A stretch of DNA of 64,000 bases from Sva-07 sp942492715 (GCA_942492715.1 CALOFW010000024.1:7980-71979); one strand, 5' to 3'. Counted from the first letter of the stretch, positions 31,591 through 40,782 are shown. Made by a program: numbers and translations. Notes: generated from the sequence alone by a model not told the origin.

Positions 31591-32967
31591 ATGGAGTTCT
31601 CGACGATCATCGAACCGTTCCGAGTCCATTCCGTCGCGCCGCTCGTGATGACCACGCCGCAACAACGGCGGACGGCGCTCGACGAAGCAGGCAACAACCT
31701 CTTCTCGCTGCGGTCCGACGACGTGCTGATCGACCTGCTCACCGACTCGGGCACCGGGGCGATGTCGCGCGACCAGTGGGCCGCGCTCCAACGAGGCGAC
31801 GAGAGCTACGCCGGATCGCCCTCGTGGTTCCGCTTCCTCGAGAGCGTGCAGGACCTGTTCCCGTTCGAGCACGTGATCCCCACCCACCAGGGTCGGGCGG
31901 CGGAGAAGATCCTGTTCACGGCGATCGGCGGTGAGGGCAAGATCGTGCCGAACAACACCCATTTCGACACGACCCGGGCCAACGTCGAGTACAGCGGCGC
32001 CACGGCCGTCGACCTGGTGATCGCCGAGGGCCGCGACCCGACCTCGCTGCACCCGTTCAAGGGCAACATGGATCTCGACGCGCTCGACGCGCTGCTGCGC
32101 GAGCACGGACCCGACGTGATCCCGGTGGTGTTCGTCACGATCACCAACAACTCCGGCGGGGGCCAGCCCGTCTCGCTGGAGAACCTGCGCGGGGTGCGGG
32201 CCCTGTGCGACCAGTACGGGGTCCCGCTGTTCCTCGACGCCTGCCGATTCGCCGAGAACGCGTGGTTCATCCGCGAGCGCGAACCCGGCCACGGTGACCG
32301 CGAGGTACGCGACATCGTGCGCGAGATCGCCTCGCTCGCCGACGGCATGACGATGAGCGCCAAGAAGGACCCGCTCGGCAACATCGGCGGCTGGCTGGCG
32401 ATGAACGACGACGCCCTCGCCGAGGAGTGCCGCACCCTGCTGGTGCTCACCGAGGGCTTCCCCACCTACGGCGGCCTCGCCGGTCGCGATCTCGACGCGC
32501 TCGCTCAGGGACTCCGCGAGTCGGTGCAGCACGACTACCTCCGCTACCGGATCCGCTCGACCGCCTACCTCGGCGACGCACTCGCCGCCGGCGGTGTGCC
32601 GGTCGTGCAGCCGATCGGCGGGCACGCCGTCTATCTCGACGCCGGACGACTGCTGCCGCACATCGATCCGCTCGCGTATCCCGGGCAGGCGCTCGCGATC
32701 GCGCTCTACGAGACCGGCGGCGTGCGCGGCTGCGAGATCGGCTCGGTGATGTTCGGCTTGCAGCCCGACGGCAGCGAGCGACCCGCCGCGATGGAACTCG
32801 TGCGTCTCGCGATCCCGCGCCGCACCTACACCCAGAGCCACATCGACTACGTGATCGAGGTGTGCCTGGCGGTGGCGGCGAACGCGCAGCAACTCGGGGG
32901 CTACCGGATCACGAGCCCGCCGCGCCCATTGCGCCACTTCACGGCCACCTTCCAGCCGCTCGACTGA
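31591..32967 (+). CDS. Tyrosine phenol-lyase / tryptophanase-family beta-eliminating lyase
   Basis: 458 residues, full family length. VIPTHQGRAAEKILF, VTITNNSGGGQPVSLENLRG, LFLDACRFAENAWFI and the PLP-binding Lys in MTMSAKKDPLGNIGGWLAM are diagnostic. NIGG after the Lys is more like tyrosine phenol-lyase than like E. coli tryptophanase (VPMGG), but this alone does not fix the substrate. The reaction would release ammonia and pyruvate from an aromatic amino acid. CATGAT (31579-31584) lies six bases before ATG 31591 (leaderless), divergent from the RmlD-like gene. Confidence 0.87.
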   Translation: MEFSTIIEPFRVHSVAPLVMTTPQQRRTALDEAGNNLFSLRSDDVLIDLLTDSGTGAMSRDQWAALQRGDESYAGSPSWFRFLESVQDLFPFEHVIPTHQGRAAEKILFTAIGGEGKIVPNNTHFDTTRANVEYSGATAVDLVIAEGRDPTSLHPFKGNMDLDALDALLREHGPDVIPVVFVTITNNSGGGQPVSLENLRGVRALCDQYGVPLFLDACRFAENAWFIREREPGHGDREVRDIVREIASLADGMTMSAKKDPLGNIGGWLAMNDDALAEECRTLLVLTEGFPTYGGLAGRDLDALAQGLRESVQHDYLRYRIRSTAYLGDALAAGGVPVVQPIGGHAVYLDAGRLLPHIDPLAYPGQALAIALYETGGVRGCEIGSVMFGLQPDGSERPAAMELVRLAIPRRTYTQSHIDYVIEVCLAVAANAQQLGGYRITSPPRPLRHFTATFQPLD

Positions 32968-33006
32968 GCTCGGCCGACATCGAGGTGAACCGTCCGAACC
33001 CGGTCG

Positions 33007-33043
33007 TACACCAACAGTACACCTTACGTGTATGATCGGTGTA
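33007..33043. promoter_or_regulatory. Nested operator over the VapBC promoter
   Basis: TACACC at 33007-33012 and 33018-33023 pair with GGTGTA at 33038-33043 and GTGTA at 33028-33032. The inverted repeats enclose the -10 TATGAT (33031-33036), six bases before the start codon. This fits autorepression by VapB. Confidence 0.55.
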
Positions 33044-33252
33044 TGAGCAGGACTCGAACCAACATCGAGATCGACGACCACTACGTCGAAGCGATCATGG
33101 ATCGGTTCGGGGTGCGCACCAAGACCGACGCCGTCGACCTCGCGCTGCGGCATCTCGCCGGCCAGCCGATGACGCGCGAGGAGGCGATGGCAATGCGCGG
33201 AAGCCATGCGATCGCAAGCGCCCCCGCCGACACCGGACCCGAACGCGCATGA
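33043..33252 (+). CDS. VapB-type antitoxin
   Basis: 69 residues. SRTRTNIEIDDHYVEAIMDR then FGVRTKTDAVDLALRHLAGQ is the ribbon-helix-helix DNA-binding domain of the VapB (Rv-type DUF2191) group. A short C-terminal tail would contact the toxin. TATGAT lies exactly six bases before ATG 33043: leaderless. The stop overlaps the toxin start in ATGA (33249-33252). Confidence 0.87.
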   Translation: MSRTRTNIEIDDHYVEAIMDRFGVRTKTDAVDLALRHLAGQPMTREEAMAMRGSHAIASAPADTGPERA

Positions 33253-33647
33253 TCCTGGTCGACACCTCGGCGTGGGTGGAGTTCGATCGGGCAACCGCAA
33301 GCCCCATCGACAGCCGCTTGACCCAACTGATCGCGACCACCGACGATGTCGCCGTGAGCGAGCCAATCATCATGGAGGTGCTCGCCGGGGCGCGAGACGA
33401 CCGTCGCGAGTGGGATCTGCGTCGCCTCATGGACCGCTTCACCCTGTTGCGGTTCGACGCGCCGGTCGACTTCGGCGGGGCGACGAGGATCTACCGCACG
33501 TGCCGACGTGCCGGCGTGACCCCGAGGGGCATGGTCGACTGCATGATCGCAGCGGTGGCGTTGCGGTCCGGGGCCGGCCTGCTGGCCGCCGACACCGATC
33601 TCGAACAGGTCGCCCGAGTGATGGGGATCGAACTGGACACCGCCTGA
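33249..33647 (+). CDS. VapC-type PIN-domain toxin
   Basis: 132 residues. PIN residues are Asp in MILVDTSAWVEF, Glu in SEPIIMEVLAGARD, Asp in RGMVDCMIAAVAL and Asp in LLAADTDLEQVARVM. The enzyme should cleave tRNA, rRNA or mRNA in a metal-dependent way, inhibited by VapB. It ends 11 bases before the convergent TreT-like gene. Confidence 0.9.
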   Translation: MILVDTSAWVEFDRATASPIDSRLTQLIATTDDVAVSEPIIMEVLAGARDDRREWDLRRLMDRFTLLRFDAPVDFGGATRIYRTCRRAGVTPRGMVDCMIAAVALRSGAGLLAADTDLEQVARVMGIELDTA

Positions 33648-33658
33648 GCTGCAGGACG

Positions 33659-35080
33659 TCAGTCGTCGTACAGCTCGCGGACCACGTCGAGCCAGCGGAG
33701 CAGGTGGGTGTCGCCGAGGTGGGTCTCGATCGCTCGGGCCCTCGCTCCCTCACCCAGCTGTCGCCGGAACTCGTCGTCGTCGAGAATCCGACAGACCGCC
33801 GCGCCGAACTCCTCGAGGTCGGTCGGATCCTGCACCAGCAGACCCGACTCGCCATCGATGACCTGATCGACGAGACCACCGACCGCACTCGCGATGACGG
33901 GTGTCCCCTTCAGCATCGCCTCGGCAGCGGTGAGGCCGAACCCCTCGGCGAGGCTCTTCTGCGCCACGATGTGGGCGTGACGCTGGAGCGCGTTGACGAT
34001 CACCGCGTTCTCCTCGAGGTCGTGCATCGGCAGGCACACCAACTGGATGCGGGAGCGGACAGCATGAGGCAGCTGACGCCACTGGTTCCAGCAGTCCTGC
34101 AACACCTGACCACCCTCGGGGTCGTCGGCCACCGCCGACACGACCGGCCCCGCCAGAACCAGCTGGGCGGTCCGGCCCGAGTCGACGTACTCCGCGAACG
34201 CCTGCATCACCCCGCCCATGTCCTTCATCGCGTCCCACCGCGAGATCTGCACCACCAGCGGCACCTCCGGCCCCGGCGACGGGCCGGTGCGCACGACGTC
34301 GCACATCCGCTCCACCCGGCCCGGCGAACCATCGCTGCGCTCGAACACGGTCTCGCCCCGCGTCCCGTCGATCAGGCCGACATGCGTGAGGATCGCCTCG
34401 ACCGTCGCATCGTCGAGCACTTGGTTCTTCGGCGCGAACGGATCGATCGACGGCCAGATCACCGACAGACGATCCGGCGACACCCAGTCGGGCGGGAACC
34501 GTCGATCGGAGAACACGTAGTGGTCGACGAACGGTTCGAGGTACGGCCGCAGGAACTCCCAGCCGATCCGGCTGTACTCGTTCTGCTCGTCGAGACCGAC
34601 GTGACACCGCCACACCACCTTGCACCCGAGTCGCTTCGCGTGCTCCGCCAGCCCAGCGACCTGCGGGTCGTGCAAGATGACGATGTCGTCCTCGCGAGCA
34701 TGCGCCGAGAGGTCGTCCTTCTCCGGCTGCAGCGCGTCGACGTAGACGCGATGCTCCACGTCGCCGAGCTCTCCGCCGTCGCCGGCCGTGCCGTACAGAT
34801 GATTGTGCAACCGTTTGGTGACCTCGAAGAACTCCTGGTTCCCCTCGATCACCAACCATCGAGCGTCGACCCCGGCACCACGGATCAGGCCCAGCAACAC
34901 GTGCAGCATCTCGGCGACACCACCACCCGCAGCGGTCGAGTTCACGTTGATCACGCTGCGCCCGTGCAATCGATCGAGCGCCTCCTGCGCCGCCTCGACG
35001 GCGAACTGATCGGTCCGCTCCTGCCCGACGACCGTGGAGAATCGGAAGGGATCCAGCGGGGTGATCGCAACGTGCTCCAT
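33659..35080 (-). CDS. TreT-like trehalose synthase (GT4 glycosyltransferase)
   Basis: 473 residues. VINVNSTAAGGGVAEMLHVL is the acceptor-side loop characteristic of the trehalose glycosyltransferring synthase / trehalose phosphorylase group. VVQISRWDAMKDMGGVMQAF and AQKSLAEGFGLTAAEAMLKG are the donor-site motifs of GT4 enzymes (Arg-x8-Lys and E-x7-E). VIWPSIDPFAPKN is also group-typical. TreT makes trehalose from NDP-glucose and glucose; the reverse reaction or a phosphorylase activity is possible. Start ATG 35080 fits the family N-terminus. Confidence 0.82.
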   Translation of the reverse strand: MEHVAITPLDPFRFSTVVGQERTDQFAVEAAQEALDRLHGRSVINVNSTAAGGGVAEMLHVLLGLIRGAGVDARWLVIEGNQEFFEVTKRLHNHLYGTAGDGGELGDVEHRVYVDALQPEKDDLSAHAREDDIVILHDPQVAGLAEHAKRLGCKVVWRCHVGLDEQNEYSRIGWEFLRPYLEPFVDHYVFSDRRFPPDWVSPDRLSVIWPSIDPFAPKNQVLDDATVEAILTHVGLIDGTRGETVFERSDGSPGRVERMCDVVRTGPSPGPEVPLVVQISRWDAMKDMGGVMQAFAEYVDSGRTAQLVLAGPVVSAVADDPEGGQVLQDCWNQWRQLPHAVRSRIQLVCLPMHDLEENAVIVNALQRHAHIVAQKSLAEGFGLTAAEAMLKGTPVIASAVGGLVDQVIDGESGLLVQDPTDLEEFGAAVCRILDDDEFRRQLGEGARARAIETHLGDTHLLRWLDVVRELYDD

Positions 35081-35210
35081 GTCCCGACAGTCTGGCCAAC
35101 TCGCACGGCAGCGGCGTACATGGTCGGCCGTGAGTACCGGTGTTGACCTTTGCCTCTTGCCGGGAAGGGAACCCCGCGGGACGGTGAGGATGAGAGCAAG
35201 GAGGTTCGCG

Positions 35211-37127
35211 ATGCGATCGATTCGACGATCTCGTGCAGCTGTCGGCCTGTTGACAGCTGCGTTCCTGGTTGCAGCGTCCGGTTGTGCGGCCGATCGACCC
35301 GACCGGCTCGTGTCTTCCCCTGCAACGGACACGACGGAGGCCATCAGTTCGCCGGAGTCGACGACCCCGTCGACCGCCGCGGCCGACACCCTCGAATCGG
35401 CACCGGTGATGCAGTCGGCTGCCGTTGCGGTCAACGCGCCCTTCGGCGCATCGGCCGTCGACACCGACTTCGTCCCCGTCCAGTGGCTCGTCCCCTGGGA
35501 CGACGGCTTCCTCGCCGTCGGCGTCCGACATGCACCACAGCCGCTGCCCGATCAGCTGCCTCCCGAGGTCGCCGATCTCTTCCCACCCGAGGTCAACGCA
35601 CTCTTCCCCGATGGGCTGCCACCCACCCAGCAGGAGGCGATCGAGATCCTGGAGGAAGCGGATCTCTTCGATGAGGTGATGGACGTCGTGAACGAGTACC
35701 CGGAAGCCATGGACGCGCTCCAGTCGGCGCCGCGGCCCGCCGCATCGCTCGTGGCGACCTGGTCGGCGGACGGTGACACCTGGACGCCGACCGAGATGAC
35801 GGCACCCGACGGCCTCGGCGACCTCCAACAGCTCGCGGTGTCCGGTGACCGTCTCACGATCGCGGGCACGTCCCCACCCGGTGAGGATCGCGTGCCGTGG
35901 ACCGTGACGGTCGCATCCACCACCGACCTCGAGACCTGGACCACCGAGAGCTTCGAGATCCGTCCGCCCGAGGGCGTGCCCGACGACGTTCAGGTCTGGG
36001 TCTCTCCCATCGGGGTTGCTGCAAACGATGAGCACTGGGTGGTCCGGACCATGGTCGATGCCTCGATCGATCCGTTCGAATACCTTCCCGACGAGGTGCA
36101 GGAACGTCTCATGACAGGGGGCTACGGCATCGGCATCGAGCCCGACGGAGTCATGGTGGAATTCGACGGCGAGAGCGACGAGGGGATCGAGGTCCAGCGA
36201 TACACCTGGGCCGAGCTGGGCGTGCCGGACGCCGTGGTTCCGTTTCTGCAGGGTTCCCAGTCGCGAGTCGAGTTGTGGTCGGGAACATGGGGCGGGGAGC
36301 CGTCGGTGACCGTCGGCGACGAGCCGTTCGGAACGTTGCTCGCCACCAGCGCCGGATTCCTCGACTTCGGTGATGGCGTCGCCTTCTCACCCGATGGCAC
36401 GACGTGGACGCAGGTGAGGACCCCGCAACCGAACCTCTGGTTCCAGGCCGCGGCACCGCTCGGCGACGACGTCGTCGCGATCGCGGGAACCCCGTACGGC
36501 GAAACGTCGATCCGCATCGTCGACGCGACGGGCACGAACTGGACCGACGTCGAGGTCGCCGGCCTCGACGAGACGTTCTCGGCGTGGAACTCGGCGTCCA
36601 GCCCGGCCTTCATCCTGGCGAACGAGCCATCCGCTCCGGAACCGGAGACGCTGGTCGTCGAACACGATGGGTTCGAACTCACCCGGGTGTTCGGCGGTGT
36701 GGTCTCCTACGAGCTCGTCGACCTCTCCACCGGCGCCGTCGTTGCGGAGGAGTCCGTCGACCTGAGGACCACGCAGACGGCCTCCGACGGCCCGTTCGAG
36801 CACCTGACCGAAGACATGCTCGGCGTCACCATCACCGATCCGGCGACAGGTGCGATGATCGTGCAGATCCCACAGTCGGCGATGAGCGAGGCCTGGAGCG
36901 AGGCGACAGGCGGCGGCGACGAGGCCTTCGAGTACGACCAACCCGACCTGTGGCTGCTCGCGACTGCCGACGGCGAGTCGTGGCTCCTCGAAGACCTCGA
37001 CGACCCTGATCCCGCCGAACCGAACCCACCTCAGCACGTCACCGTCAACGGCACGACGCTGCTGGTCGGGACGTACGGATGGGAACCGGGTACCGACATC
37101 TGGCAACGCTTCACGCTGACCGAGTGA
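35211..37127 (+). CDS. Large lipoprotein of unknown function
   Basis: 638 residues. Lipobox LTAAFLVAASGC gives lipid Cys25. ATG 35211 follows AGGAGG by seven bases and was preferred to ATG 35190. The protein is acidic and beta-rich, with repeated blocks such as LVATWSADGDTWTPTEMTAP, GVAFSPDGTTWTQVRTPQPN and LWLLATADGESWLLEDLDDP. These 'S.DG..W' units are reminiscent of propeller or BNR-like repeats. A helical insert (QQEAIEILEEADLFDEVMDV) interrupts it near residue 150. It is divergent from the TreT-like gene. No enzymatic motif was recognised. Confidence 0.7.
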   Translation: MRSIRRSRAAVGLLTAAFLVAASGCAADRPDRLVSSPATDTTEAISSPESTTPSTAAADTLESAPVMQSAAVAVNAPFGASAVDTDFVPVQWLVPWDDGFLAVGVRHAPQPLPDQLPPEVADLFPPEVNALFPDGLPPTQQEAIEILEEADLFDEVMDVVNEYPEAMDALQSAPRPAASLVATWSADGDTWTPTEMTAPDGLGDLQQLAVSGDRLTIAGTSPPGEDRVPWTVTVASTTDLETWTTESFEIRPPEGVPDDVQVWVSPIGVAANDEHWVVRTMVDASIDPFEYLPDEVQERLMTGGYGIGIEPDGVMVEFDGESDEGIEVQRYTWAELGVPDAVVPFLQGSQSRVELWSGTWGGEPSVTVGDEPFGTLLATSAGFLDFGDGVAFSPDGTTWTQVRTPQPNLWFQAAAPLGDDVVAIAGTPYGETSIRIVDATGTNWTDVEVAGLDETFSAWNSASSPAFILANEPSAPEPETLVVEHDGFELTRVFGGVVSYELVDLSTGAVVAEESVDLRTTQTASDGPFEHLTEDMLGVTITDPATGAMIVQIPQSAMSEAWSEATGGGDEAFEYDQPDLWLLATADGESWLLEDLDDPDPAEPNPPQHVTVNGTTLLVGTYGWEPGTDIWQRFTLTE

Positions 37128-37149
37128 CGACCCGCCCTGGATCCCCGAT

Positions 37150-37593
37150 TCAGTCGTCGCCGAGAGCGCCCCACGACCCGGTGATCGTGGGTGAGACCGC
37201 CGTCGCGACGATCAGCTCGTCGACTCGGAGCGTGACCCGCGCCACCAGGTGGTCGACGAACTCGGCCATCGGCTCGAACCCGCCTCCCTCGTTGATCCGC
37301 CACCAGTCCTTCTCGACGTCGAGATCGGCCCGGTGGACGTCGGTGGTCAGCTCCCTCGGCGTCGCGCCGGGCTGGGCCACCACCTCGTCGCGGAGATGCA
37401 CCTCGAGATCCGCCGGCAGAACGGGCGCGTCGTGCTCGTCGGCAGCGGTCACGAGGACGTCTTCGCGAAGGGTTGCGCCGAGGTCGGGATCGAAGGGCGG
37501 CACGTGAATCGAATAGCTCACGACGAGCCTGCGTTCGCCTGGGTGCCCTTCGAGGGTCTCGACGCGCAGCTGAGGATCGGTGATCGTCACCAT
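37150..37593 (-). CDS. Hypothetical beta-rich protein
   Basis: 147 residues, no signal peptide. TDPQLRVETLEGHPGERRLV and the paired strands in DLEVHLRDEVVAQPGATPRE suggest a soluble beta-sandwich. FVDHLVARVTLRVDELIVAT follows. CATCAT lies six bases before ATG 37593 on this strand, suggesting a leaderless transcript. The family is not recognised. It is convergent with the large lipoprotein and divergent from the next gene. Confidence 0.55.
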   Translation of the reverse strand: MVTITDPQLRVETLEGHPGERRLVVSYSIHVPPFDPDLGATLREDVLVTAADEHDAPVLPADLEVHLRDEVVAQPGATPRELTTDVHRADLDVEKDWWRINEGGGFEPMAEFVDHLVARVTLRVDELIVATAVSPTITGSWGALGDD

Positions 37594-37714
37594 GTCTCGA
37601 TGATGAGCGATCCCGCGCGGGTGCGCCAGAGACGATCGGCCCCAACCGAGACCAGCGCGGGCGAGATGACCTCTGGCCCTGTCCGCCCCCATCGAGCAGG
37701 CGGACACTGCATGC

Positions 37715-38131
37715 ATGGATCACGACACGTTGGGGGTGATCCTCGACGTCACCCCGGGGGACCACGAGGGCTTCGAACGGCACCTGCTCGAAGGCATGGG
37801 CCACACGGTCACGGTGTGTCACGGGCCGGGTGACGACCCGTTCTGCCCGCTGCTCGAAGAGGGCGAATGCGAGTCGGTCAACCAGGCACACGGCGTCGTC
37901 TTCAAGCTCGACCTCGGTCGTGACTACCACCGCCGAATCCTCGAGCAGTACAAGCAGACCCTCCCCGCCGGCATGCCGATCGCCGTCGCGGTACAGCCGG
38001 GACAGGAGACGACCTACGCCGACCTCCTCGACGGGTTGTACGTCTGGAGCCACTCCCCGACGGCAGCGGAACTCGACGGCTTCGCCGCCCTCGTCGAAGC
38101 CGCCGACGACACCGGCACGAGCGACAGGTAG
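37715..38131 (+). CDS. Hypothetical protein with three conserved-looking Cys
   Basis: 138 residues. TVTVCHGPGDDPFCPLLEEG then ECESVNQAHGVVFKLDLGRD contains Cys-x8-Cys-x7-Cys, followed by HRRILEQYKQTLPAGMPIAV. The last part has the look of a receiver- or Rossmann-like alpha/beta fold (PIAVAVQPGQE, LDGLYVWSHSPTAAELDGFA). The Cys may bind metal. GACACT (37703-37708) lies six bases before ATG 37715. No family name can be given. Confidence 0.6.
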   Translation: MDHDTLGVILDVTPGDHEGFERHLLEGMGHTVTVCHGPGDDPFCPLLEEGECESVNQAHGVVFKLDLGRDYHRRILEQYKQTLPAGMPIAVAVQPGQETTYADLLDGLYVWSHSPTAAELDGFAALVEAADDTGTSDR

Positions 38132-38163
38132 GTCCGAGCGTCGCCCGAGACTTCTGCCGTGGC

Positions 38164-39096
38164 TCAGCGGTAGAGATCGCCACTCAGGTACTTGAGGCCG
38201 CTGTCGGGTTGCACCGTGACCACGGTGTGTCCCGGACCGAGGTCGCGAGCGAGGCGGATCGCACCGAGGATGCTCGCACCGCCGCTCGGGCCGGTCCACA
38301 CACCCTCGACACGCGCCAGCTGTCGCGCCGACTCGAAGGCGTCCTCGGTCGACACCGTCTCGATCCGGTCGTAGGAGTCGTCGGTGATCAGCGGCGGGAC
38401 GAACCCGACGCCGCCACCCTCGATGCGGTGCGTCCCCGCCGGGTGGCCGGAGATGACGGCCGACTCCTCCGGCTCGACCACCGTGCGCACGACGTCGGGC
38501 CAGCGCTCGCGGATCGGACGCGACGTTCCGGTGAACGCCCCACCGACCCCCACGTAGAGCGACAGCCCGTGGATCGCGCCGTCGATCTGTTCGACCAGCT
38601 CGCGGCCGATGCCGAGATACCCGTCGAGCAGGTCGAGGTTGTTGAACTGATCGGTCGGATGCGCACCCTCGGCCTCGACGATCTCGTCGACGCGGGCGAT
38701 CAACTGCTGGATCAGCTCGGGGTGGATGCCGTCGTCGCTGTGGATCAGCTCGACGTCGGCGCCGAGAGCGCGCATCGTGGCGATCTTCTCCTCGGCGAAC
38801 GCATCCGACGACACGATCTTCAGCGGGTAGCCCTTGATGCTGCACACGAGGGCCAGCGAGCTGCCGGTCGAGCCGCCGGTGTACTCCACCACCGTCTGCC
38901 CCGGTTGCAGCGCGCCGCTGCGCTCGGCACCCTCGATCATCGCCAGCGCCATGCGGTCCTTGTACGAGCCGGTCGGGTTGGCCGCCTCCAACTTGACCCA
39001 CACGTCGGCGCTCTCGGGTCCGGGCAACGTCGACAGGCGGACGACCGGCGTGTTGCCGATCGCTGCCAGTGCACCCGGCCGTTCGAGCTGTGCCAT
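38164..39096 (-). CDS. PLP-dependent cysteine synthase-family enzyme
   Basis: 310 residues. ALAAIGNTPVVRLSTLPGPE is the family start, PLP-binding Lys is in EAANPTGSYKDRMALAMIEG, and VVEYTGGSTGSSLALVCSIK is the phosphate-side loop. VGVGGAFTGTSRPIRERW binds the PLP phosphate, and GVWTGPSGGASILGAIRLAR matches the C-terminal 'giSsGAa' block (GPSGGA here). It could be an O-acetylserine sulfhydrylase or a related lyase. A -10-like GAGACT is six bases before ATG 39096. Confidence 0.85.
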   Translation of the reverse strand: MAQLERPGALAAIGNTPVVRLSTLPGPESADVWVKLEAANPTGSYKDRMALAMIEGAERSGALQPGQTVVEYTGGSTGSSLALVCSIKGYPLKIVSSDAFAEEKIATMRALGADVELIHSDDGIHPELIQQLIARVDEIVEAEGAHPTDQFNNLDLLDGYLGIGRELVEQIDGAIHGLSLYVGVGGAFTGTSRPIRERWPDVVRTVVEPEESAVISGHPAGTHRIEGGGVGFVPPLITDDSYDRIETVSTEDAFESARQLARVEGVWTGPSGGASILGAIRLARDLGPGHTVVTVQPDSGLKYLSGDLYR

Positions 39097-39142
39097 CTCG
39101 CGAGTCTCGCACGGCCGACGATCGCCATCGTACGGCGGTGGC

Positions 39143-39913
39143 TCAGGGTGATGCGTCGCGGCCGGGCGCTGCGGTGCGGGAGGCGTCGTGTCCCTCCAGG
39201 ATTCGCTGTTCCAGCAGTGTCAGTTCGTCGCTCGGCTGGACACCGACCTCGGCGAGGATCCCGCGGAGGCGGGCGCACGCCCGGAGCGCCTCCACCCGTC
39301 GGTAGCCGGCGTCGAGCGCCTCGATGAGCAGGAACCACAGATGCTCGCGGTACGGGTTCTCCTCCACCGCCGCCTCGAGTTCGCCGACGATCAGCTCGTG
39401 ATTCCCGAGTGCGAGATCGGCCTCCAGGCAGATCTCCATCGCGGCGAGCCGCATCTCGTCGAGCCGGTAGCTGTCCAGCCTGAACGCTTCGTCGTCGGCC
39501 AGGTCGCCGAACGGCCGCCCGCGCCAGAGGGCGAGGGCCCTGCGCCCGCGGTCGCGGCGCTCGACGTCATCCTTCGATGCAGCCGCCTCCGCCAGCAGCG
39601 TCTCGAACTCGACGGCGTCGATGTTCGCCGGCGCGATCGTCAGTTCGTACGAGCCGTCGACGCGCACGATCGCTCCCGGGCCCAGCACGTGGCGGAGATG
39701 GGACACGATCGACTGCAACGTGTTGTCTGCCGACTCGGGTGGGTCCCGAGCCCAGATCACCTCGCGAAGGTGATCGATGCGAACGGCGTGGCCCACTCCG
39801 ACGACGAGTGCTCCGAGGAGTGCCCGCGCATGTCGACCACCGACCGCGATGCTTCCCGAAGGCGCGAGCACATCGATCGGGCCGAGTATGCGGATCCGGC
39901 GGTCGTCCGACAT
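39143..39913 (-). CDS. Small SARP-family transcriptional activator (second copy type)
   Basis: 256 residues. The winged helix (RIRILGPIDVLAPSGSIAVG, RIDHLREVIWARDPPESADN then TLQSIVSHLRHVLG) is followed by a BTAD (FETLLAEAAASKDDVERRDR, LWRGRPFGDLADDEAFRLDS, NPYREHLWFLLIEALDAGYR). Like the SARP at 2205-2933 it has no ATPase or TPR part, and it stands divergently next to an unusual protein gene. Start ATG 39913 has GGAG upstream. Target genes may include the tandem-repeat protein at 40108. Confidence 0.87.
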   Translation of the reverse strand: MSDDRRIRILGPIDVLAPSGSIAVGGRHARALLGALVVGVGHAVRIDHLREVIWARDPPESADNTLQSIVSHLRHVLGPGAIVRVDGSYELTIAPANIDAVEFETLLAEAAASKDDVERRDRGRRALALWRGRPFGDLADDEAFRLDSYRLDEMRLAAMEICLEADLALGNHELIVGELEAAVEENPYREHLWFLLIEALDAGYRRVEALRACARLRGILAEVGVQPSDELTLLEQRILEGHDASRTAAPGRDASP

Positions 39914-39935
39914 GGCATCCCATCTCCTTGCGCTT

Positions 39936-39981
39936 TCCAGTGTCCTACATGTGCACTGCATGTCCAGTGGCAGAAGTCCCA
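39936..39981. promoter_or_regulatory. Repeat-rich region between the SARP and repeat-protein genes
   Basis: TCCAGTG occurs at 39936-39942 and 39963-39969. ACATG...CATGT is an inverted repeat between them, and related TGTCC/TGTGC/AGTCC blocks recur at roughly 10-14 bp steps. It is a possible SARP site, but its phasing is less exact than that at 3047-3086. Confidence 0.3.
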
Positions 39982-40107
39982 CAGCGCCAGAACCGCCGAC
40001 GTTCAGCATCGCGCAGTGACCCGGGGGGACAATGAAATCGAAGAAAGAGGAGATCCGGAGACACGGATCCCCAGGAAAGGAGAACTCAGGAAAGAAGGGA
40101 GAGAGCG

Positions 40108-40782
40108 ATGATGAAGCTGTTCGAACACCCGACAACACACGAGACCAAGGAGCTTCCGAAGCTGCCCCCCGGTGTCGTCGTTCCCGATGACATCAGCGGC
40201 TTGGAGACTTCCGAGTCCGAACAACCGGGTCGTCCTGGAAGCCAGGTCCGCTGGCTGCGGTGGATGGTCGTGGTCGTGCTGCTGGCGGTCGGTGCCCTCG
40301 TGATCGGCACCCTGGTCCGCGATGACAGCACTACGACGGTCGAAACCCCCAACGCCCAACAGCTGATCCAGGAATCGATCGACCAAGCACTGCTGGACAA
40401 CCAGACCGCAACGGTCGAAACCCCCAACGCCCAACAGCTGATCCAAGAATCGATCGACCAAGCACTGCTGGACAACCAGACCGCAACGGTCGAAACCCCC
40501 AACGCCCAACAGCTGATCCAAGAATCGATCGACCAAGCACTGCTGGACAACCAGACCGCAACGGTCGAAACCCCCAACGCCCAACAGCTGATCCAAGAAT
40601 CGATCGACCAAGCACTGCTGGACAACCAGACCGCAACGGTCGAAACCCCCAACGCCCAACAGCTGATCCAAGAATCGATCGACCAAGCACTGCTGGACAA
40701 CCAGACCGCAACGGTCGAAACCCCCAACGCCCAACAGCTGATCCAAGAATCGATCGACCAAGCACTGCTGGACAACAAGTGA
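40108..40782 (+). CDS. Single-pass membrane protein with six 25-residue tandem repeats
   Basis: 224 residues. The N-terminal ~50 residues are cytosolic (LFEHPTTHETKELPKLPPGV). RWMVVVVLLAVGALVIGTLV is one membrane segment. From ~77 to the end there are six near-identical repeats of 25 residues, each TVETPNAQQLIQESIDQALL plus DNQTA, the last ending DNK. The repeats are predicted helical and Gln-rich and could form a coiled or solenoid surface rod. ATG 40108 follows GGGAGAG. It is divergent from a SARP gene. I know no homologue. Confidence 0.75.
   Translation: MMKLFEHPTTHETKELPKLPPGVVVPDDISGLETSESEQPGRPGSQVRWLRWMVVVVLLAVGALVIGTLVRDDSTTTVETPNAQQLIQESIDQALLDNQTATVETPNAQQLIQESIDQALLDNQTATVETPNAQQLIQESIDQALLDNQTATVETPNAQQLIQESIDQALLDNQTATVETPNAQQLIQESIDQALLDNQTATVETPNAQQLIQESIDQALLDNK
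40336..40779 (+). repeat. Six tandem 75-bp coding repeats
   Basis: Units start at 40336, 40411, 40486, 40561, 40636 and 40711. They are identical at almost every base, including synonymous sites; the first has CCAGG where the others have CCAAG. The last is cut short by the stop. Near-identity implies recent expansion or homogenisation. Confidence 0.95.

Noticed and set aside
40336..40779. Regular direct repeats considered as a CRISPR array
   Set aside because: Units are 75 bp with no unique spacers, are in frame and end at a stop codon; no cas genes are nearby.
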